From Imperialibacter sp040222815 (lineage in GTDB: Bacteria; Bacteroidota; Bacteroidia; Cytophagales; Cyclobacteriaceae): DNA of 64,000 nt. A program made the position numbers and the translations under genes. The notes beneath the pieces are model-generated. The model was not told where the DNA came from and made no database searches. It saw only the letters and a list, made by a program, of their open reading frames with translations. This document shows, piece after piece, positions 60,640-64,000 of this stretch (its first letter is position 1; each line of letters starts with the position of its first letter). Location of the stretch: positions 186,001 through 250,000 of the forward strand of contig NZ_JAVKCH010000013.1 of assembly GCF_040222815.1 (NCBI RefSeq). Direction: 5' to 3'.

Positions 60640-60665
60640 GTTACTTTTCCTAGATGAAAAGTAAC
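60640..60665. repeat. REP-like stem-loop (GTTACTTTTC/GAAAAGTAAC)
   Basis: A perfect 10-bp stem with loop CTAGAT, followed by CAAAAATCATTG and further GC-rich inverse bits. It lies in the 270-nt gap upstream of the BNR gene. Elements with the same GTTACTTTTC-AAAAGTAACC core are familiar as extragenic repeats in Bacteroidota. Nothing else of note lies in the gap. Confidence 0.55.
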
Positions 60666-60811
60666 CAAAAATCATTGAAAAATTAACGCACTGGCCAATT
60701 ACACGCACCCGGCCGCCATTTTTCGCCCTCCCTCCTGGTTGGGCGCTGCTCGAATCAGAAACCTCGCTAATAAAAGATGGCATTAACGGTGTATCGAATT
60801 CTAAATTAAGA

Positions 60812-62536
60812 TCACATCGGCTTTGAGCCCACCAGCTTGTAGGCTTTGCCGTCTGTTTTGGTGAAAATGTATAGTTCGCCGTCGCCGTCGGTGCCCAGTC
60901 GTAAATCTACTTTTTTGCAGTCGCAAATGTCTTTGAAGTTCACTGGCTTCCCATTCATGCTCACTTGCCACTTTTTGATCGTCGCTAGCTGCCCGAGCTT
61001 CAGGTCGCTGATGTTGACATACGCCAGCCAGCCCTGCACAATATCGCCAAATACATATTTTCCTTTCAAAGCAGGCACATCCGATCCCAGGTATTCGAAC
61101 CCTCCCAAAATGGCATTGCCCTCGTCGTGGTCGTACTGCGCCACCGGATAAGTGATGGGATCGTTGGGCCCAATGGTGTTGGCGAATACTTTGTACATAT
61201 CGTCATACGGATCGATCACGAAGGTTCCCTCTCTGTAAGGCCAGCCGTAGTTGCGTCCCGGCTGGATCATGTAGAGCGATTCAATAGTGTGATGCCCAAT
61301 GTTAGAAGCCAGCATTTCGCCCGACTGTAACCATGTTAATCTGTGTGGGTTTCTGAAACCTTTGGCGTAAATTTCCTTCACCGTATTTGGGTTGGCATCA
61401 CTCACAAAGGGATTGGAAGCTGGTATACCATACTTTCCATTTTTGCTGTTGGTGCCTGCAGGGTCAATGCGGAAGATAGAGCCCCAGGCTGTTTGCAGGT
61501 TGTCGATGATGAATGCGTATCCGTTTTCTGCCGCTCCACCATCGCCAACGCCGATATACATCAGGCCATAGTCAGGGTCGCCTTTCTTCACCAGGGGATT
61601 AAACCGGATGTCCTGCACACCATGAATTTGCGTGACCATGTTGATGCGGAACAGCTCACGGTGTTTTGTTGAAGTGAACGGTGCTTTGGCGGCAGGATCG
61701 GTTGTCCATTCTGTTAGTATCCATTGTAGCTTCACCGGAATAGAATCAGCGTAGGCAAAGTCGGCTGGTTTGGTGCCTGCGGGCTCGGTGTGGGTGGTGT
61801 AGAGCAAGCCATTTGTGCTGAACTCAGGGTGGAAGGCGAAGCTGCCGAATCCGGTGGCCAGGCCGGGCTGCCTGATGAAGTTTGGCATTAGCTCAGCCAT
61901 GTCTATGTACAGCTTTGGTTGCCCGTTCACCATTTCATACAACCTGCCATTCAAATCCACCACGAAGTTTCTTTTGGTGCCAGGCAGCTGATCCATTTTG
62001 GTCATCCTGTTAATCGGCTGCTTGTCGCTTGACGCAGGGAGCCCTGTTATTTCCTTCATTTCCACGACTATGTCCGATGTTGGGATGGTGTCGGGGATAG
62101 GATTTTCCAGCGCTTCTCCTTTGTCCGCACCTCCGCTAAACACAGGAGCTTCTTTGGTATTGATGTAGGCAATCACCTGATCAATTTGTTCATCGGATAA
62201 GTAGGAGAACGAGGGCATGTAGGAATTAAATTTTTTGAAAAGCGCCACGGATCTTTCGTCGCCCGAGTCGATCATCTCCTGTGGATTCTTGATGAATTTT
62301 TTGATCCAGTCTGCCGATACTTCTTTGGTGAGCCCTCCCAGCTGGGGCCCAATGCCTGCCTGCATAAAATTGTGGCAAGCCCCGCAGGTCATCTCGAAGG
62401 TGGCCTGACCAGCTGCTATTACTGCTTCATCGGTGGAAATATCGTTGTTTTCTTTTTTTGTTTCGCCGCCGCAGGAAGAGACTATCAGCAAGATTAAAAG
62501 CAGATAGCTGAGGCTTAGAAGGGAGGTTGTTTTCAT
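60812..62536 (-). CDS. Cytochrome c-PQQ-dependent sugar dehydrogenase fusion lipoprotein
   Basis: A 574-residue lipoprotein (LIVSSCGG, Cys at about 22). Residues about 40-135 form a class I cytochrome c: heme motif CGACH at about 51-55 and the axial Met near MPSFSYLSDEQ. Residues about 180-570 form the GSDH/sorbosone-dehydrogenase propeller with VQDIRFNP, YIGVGDGG, GFRNPHRLTW and GRNYGWPYREG. Periplasmic oxidation of an aldose or sorbosone-like sugar, with electrons passed to the fused heme, is the expected activity. The order, cytochrome first, is typical for Bacteroidota. Confidence 0.9.
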   Translation of the reverse strand: MKTTSLLSLSYLLLILLIVSSCGGETKKENNDISTDEAVIAAGQATFEMTCGACHNFMQAGIGPQLGGLTKEVSADWIKKFIKNPQEMIDSGDERSVALFKKFNSYMPSFSYLSDEQIDQVIAYINTKEAPVFSGGADKGEALENPIPDTIPTSDIVVEMKEITGLPASSDKQPINRMTKMDQLPGTKRNFVVDLNGRLYEMVNGQPKLYIDMAELMPNFIRQPGLATGFGSFAFHPEFSTNGLLYTTHTEPAGTKPADFAYADSIPVKLQWILTEWTTDPAAKAPFTSTKHRELFRINMVTQIHGVQDIRFNPLVKKGDPDYGLMYIGVGDGGAAENGYAFIIDNLQTAWGSIFRIDPAGTNSKNGKYGIPASNPFVSDANPNTVKEIYAKGFRNPHRLTWLQSGEMLASNIGHHTIESLYMIQPGRNYGWPYREGTFVIDPYDDMYKVFANTIGPNDPITYPVAQYDHDEGNAILGGFEYLGSDVPALKGKYVFGDIVQGWLAYVNISDLKLGQLATIKKWQVSMNGKPVNFKDICDCKKVDLRLGTDGDGELYIFTKTDGKAYKLVGSKPM

Positions 62537-62706
62537 CAGTAAAATAGTTTGTAGGCAAGTATATGTAGTATCGAATAAATAATGCGGGTCTATATTAGTT
62601 AAAGATCATCAAAGGGGAAAAAGAATAGTTGGTCAATGGGGCAGGCGATTCTCATGTTTGACTTACCACTAGGACGAAATTTCCTTCCCTGTCACCTACC
62701 AATTCG

Positions 62707-62734
62707 TAACTTTGCGTCAATATATTTAAGGAGG
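62707..62734 (+). promoter_or_regulatory. -7 box and Shine-Dalgarno of the DUF983 gene
   Basis: TAACTTTG (62707-62714) fits TAnnTTTG exactly; AAGGAGG at 62728-62734 is a strong ribosome-binding site 6 nt before the ATG at 62741. This decides the start against an earlier in-frame ATG. No clear -33 box was found. Confidence 0.5.
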
Positions 62735-62740
62735 TACCCC

Positions 62741-63130
62741 ATGAGTGAGAAAGGATCAAAGTTTTATGCCATCACCAAAATGAAATGTCCCCGGTGCCAT
62801 GAAGGTGATTTGTTTCCCGGGAGCAATCATTTCAGTTTTTCGAAGTTCACTCATATGTACAAGGTGTGCTCCGTCTGCAACCAGTCGTTTGAGCCAGAGC
62901 CTGGCTACTACTACGGAGCCATGTTCGTTAGCTATGGCATCAATTCGGTTATTTTTGTGGCTGTTTGGGTGATCCTTGCTTTGATTGTTGACGAGGTGAC
63001 GCTCACCATGATGATGGCGGCCATTGTCACGATAGTTGTAGGTTTGTTGCCGTTCAACTACCGCTTTTCCAGAAGTATCTGGATCAACATGATGGTGAAA
63101 TACAGGGGGCTGGCTGCAAAAAAAGAATAG
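62741..63130 (+). CDS. DUF983 membrane protein
   Basis: A 129-residue protein starting at MSEKGSKFYAITKMKCPRC. It has a rubredoxin-like zinc site, CPRC and CSVC, then the PEPGYYYGAMFVSY segment and two transmembrane helices (about residues 65-85 and 88-108), as in DUF983. The function of the family is unknown; some members sit beside cytochrome oxidase assembly genes, which is not the case here. The start is set by a good ribosome-binding site. Confidence 0.88.
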   Translation: MSEKGSKFYAITKMKCPRCHEGDLFPGSNHFSFSKFTHMYKVCSVCNQSFEPEPGYYYGAMFVSYGINSVIFVAVWVILALIVDEVTLTMMMAAIVTIVVGLLPFNYRFSRSIWINMMVKYRGLAAKKE

Positions 63131-63134
63131 TCTG

Positions 63135-63701
63135 TCAGCCTTTCTTGAAAAGGTTGAACTTCAGGAGGCCTGACTCGTCTCCTGACTCATCTTTTTCCTC
63201 TCTGTGTTTCTGCCGTTCCTTTTTCCGTTTTCTCTTTTCCCTGGCTTTCTGCCTTTTCTTTTTGGTGTCTTTGGCGATGATGTAATGAGCGGAAAGGCCT
63301 GTCGAAAAAGTGAACCAATCGGAGTGATTGACTTCATAGGCTGGCTTGATGTCAGCCGAAATGACAATGGGTAGCCCTGGGAGCTTCATTTCGGCACCGA
63401 GTATGGCGTCGTAGCCATAGTAGTTTCCCTGTTCTTTTTGTTCGCCCAAATGCATGCCGACTCCGGTGTATATATTGAAGCCTTTGCCAATCAATGGAAA
63501 ATGTTGTTCAATAAGTAGCGTGCTGCTGTACTGGCTGGGGTAAGCTGCAAAAATGCCTTCGAGCGTCGTTTTGGAAAGCAGCTTCTGCTTGGCTGTGATG
63601 CCATAGTGTTCGTTGCCAAATCGGACGCCGAGGGCTGTGGAATATTTCTGTGCCTGGACTGAAACAGCCAGGAAAAGTAATGGGATAAATAGTTTGGACA
63701 T
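63135..63701 (-). CDS. Exported beta-barrel-like protein with basic C-terminal tail
   Basis: A 188-residue protein with signal peptide MSKLFIPLLFLAVSVQAQ. The first 130 mature residues are alternating beta (ALGVRFGNEHYGITAKQKLL, GFNIYTGVGMHLGEQ, VISADIKPAYEV) like a small outer-membrane barrel. The tail from about 140 is very basic and repetitive (KKKRQKAREKRKRKKERQ) then acidic (DESGDESG). The basic tail is unusual for an envelope protein. Family not recognised. It converges on the DUF983 gene with a 4-nt gap. Confidence 0.7.
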   Translation of the reverse strand: MSKLFIPLLFLAVSVQAQKYSTALGVRFGNEHYGITAKQKLLSKTTLEGIFAAYPSQYSSTLLIEQHFPLIGKGFNIYTGVGMHLGEQKEQGNYYGYDAILGAEMKLPGLPIVISADIKPAYEVNHSDWFTFSTGLSAHYIIAKDTKKKRQKAREKRKRKKERQKHREEKDESGDESGLLKFNLFKKG

Positions 63702-63780
63702 GGCTAGCTAATACTTTTAACTGAACGAAGTATTGGTTCAGTTATTCTCTCAGCGCCTGTCTGTGCCAATATCTTGCCAA

Positions 63781-64000
63781 CTAACGCAGTTGCCCGATTA
63801 TTTCTCCTGAAAGCTGCTGAATTTCTTTTTGTGAAGCTTCAATGGTTTTGATAGTCTCCCCACTGGAGCCACCCACTTCCATGTCTTTTACACTACCCAG
63901 GGCCTTTACGTACCAGTCGGCCCAGGCGCTGATGATTTGGGTTTGTTCTGAGGCAGGAGAACCCTGCTTAATGGCGCTCTTGCTCAGCTCGGCTTCGGCA
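63781..64000 (-). CDS. C-terminal fragment of an unknown protein (gene runs off the right end)
   Basis: The minus strand is open from the window edge to the TAG at 63781-63783, giving at least 72 residues. The visible part reads EAELSKSAIKQGSPASEQ, AWADWYVKALGSVKDME and ends QLSGEIIGQLR. It is helical and hydrophilic. The frame uses ordinary codons for this genome and contains no interrupting stop. No family was recognised; the start lies outside the window. Confidence 0.55.
   Translation of the reverse strand, partial: AEAELSKSAIKQGSPASEQTQIISAWADWYVKALGSVKDMEVGGSSGETIKTIEASQKEIQQLSGEIIGQLR

Noticed and set aside
60568..60783. Minus-strand 71-codon frame between the BNR and PQQ genes
   Set aside because: It reads through a REP-like stem-loop, and translations of such repeats are common false genes.
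1..64000. tRNA, rRNA and riboswitches
   Set aside because: I looked through the intergenic gaps for cloverleaf ends and known aptamer cores and saw none; a covariance-model search would be needed to exclude them firmly.

Overview
The window looks like chromosome of a Bacteroidota bacterium, probably of the order Cytophagales (inference). The evidence is a SusC/SusD pair, many short lipoprotein signals ending in Cys, a 7TM-DISM receptor, MacB/FtsX-type permeases of the PadR-linked kind, a BlaI/M56 pair, mid-range GC, and promoter-like TAnnTTTG boxes. No rRNA, tRNA, CRISPR array, prophage or intact insertion sequence was recognised. Both ends cut genes: a molybdopterin hydroxylase subunit at the left and a short C-terminal fragment on the minus strand at the right.

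Layout. 0-8 kb: molybdopterin oxidoreductase, UPF1-like helicase, NAD(P)-binding epimerase-like protein, exported ArsC/LMW-phosphatase-like protein, amidohydrolase lipoprotein, DUF4180 protein and a tiny membrane protein. 8.4-11.4 kb: PadR regulator overlapping a large FtsX-type permease. 11.4-16.3 kb: a minus-strand run (serine hydrolase, pentapeptide repeat, GNAT, MepB-like, two MDR oxidoreductases). 16.5-18.7 kb: BlaI-type repressor with phased operators and M56 protease. 19-24 kb: cupins, alpha/beta hydrolase, Crp/Fnr regulator, SDR, small envelope proteins. 24.3-30.3 kb: amidohydrolase, lipoprotein, tandem NTF2-like protein, thioredoxin-like protein, and a sulfur-transport trio (TauE/SafE plus a split YeeE/YedE pair). 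30.3-40.4 kb: response regulator, YdcF protein, S9 peptidase, a TerB-ABCG fusion, lipoprotein, HtrA-like protease, YciI protein.

40.5-51.9 kb is the most coherent system. A membrane protein with 7TM-DISM sensor architecture, whose C-terminus is a coiled coil plus an IS1595-type zinc ribbon and HTH, lies directly upstream of SusC, SusD, a LamG surface lipoprotein and two glycoamylase-family (GH144-like) lipoproteins. I read this as a polysaccharide-utilisation locus, probably for beta-1,2-glucan, with an unusual membrane-tethered candidate regulator. 52-64 kb holds another FtsX permease, a Cys-rich lipoprotein, a methyltransferase, an RRM protein, MsrB, a Kelch protein, a BNR/sialidase-like lipoprotein, a cytochrome c-PQQ dehydrogenase fusion, DUF983 and a barrel-like protein.

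The intergenic DNA carries an unexpected family of hairpins. A seven-unit alternating array at 59.04-59.46 kb has stems of the type AAAGAGGTTAC/GTAACCTCTTT. A perfect 26-bp palindrome at 26.2 kb shares 22 of 26 bases with one array arm. A 262-bp element with 23-bp terminal inverted repeats lies at 18.7 kb. All three sit between the 3' ends of converging genes. Several ordinary terminators and other stem-loops are also listed.
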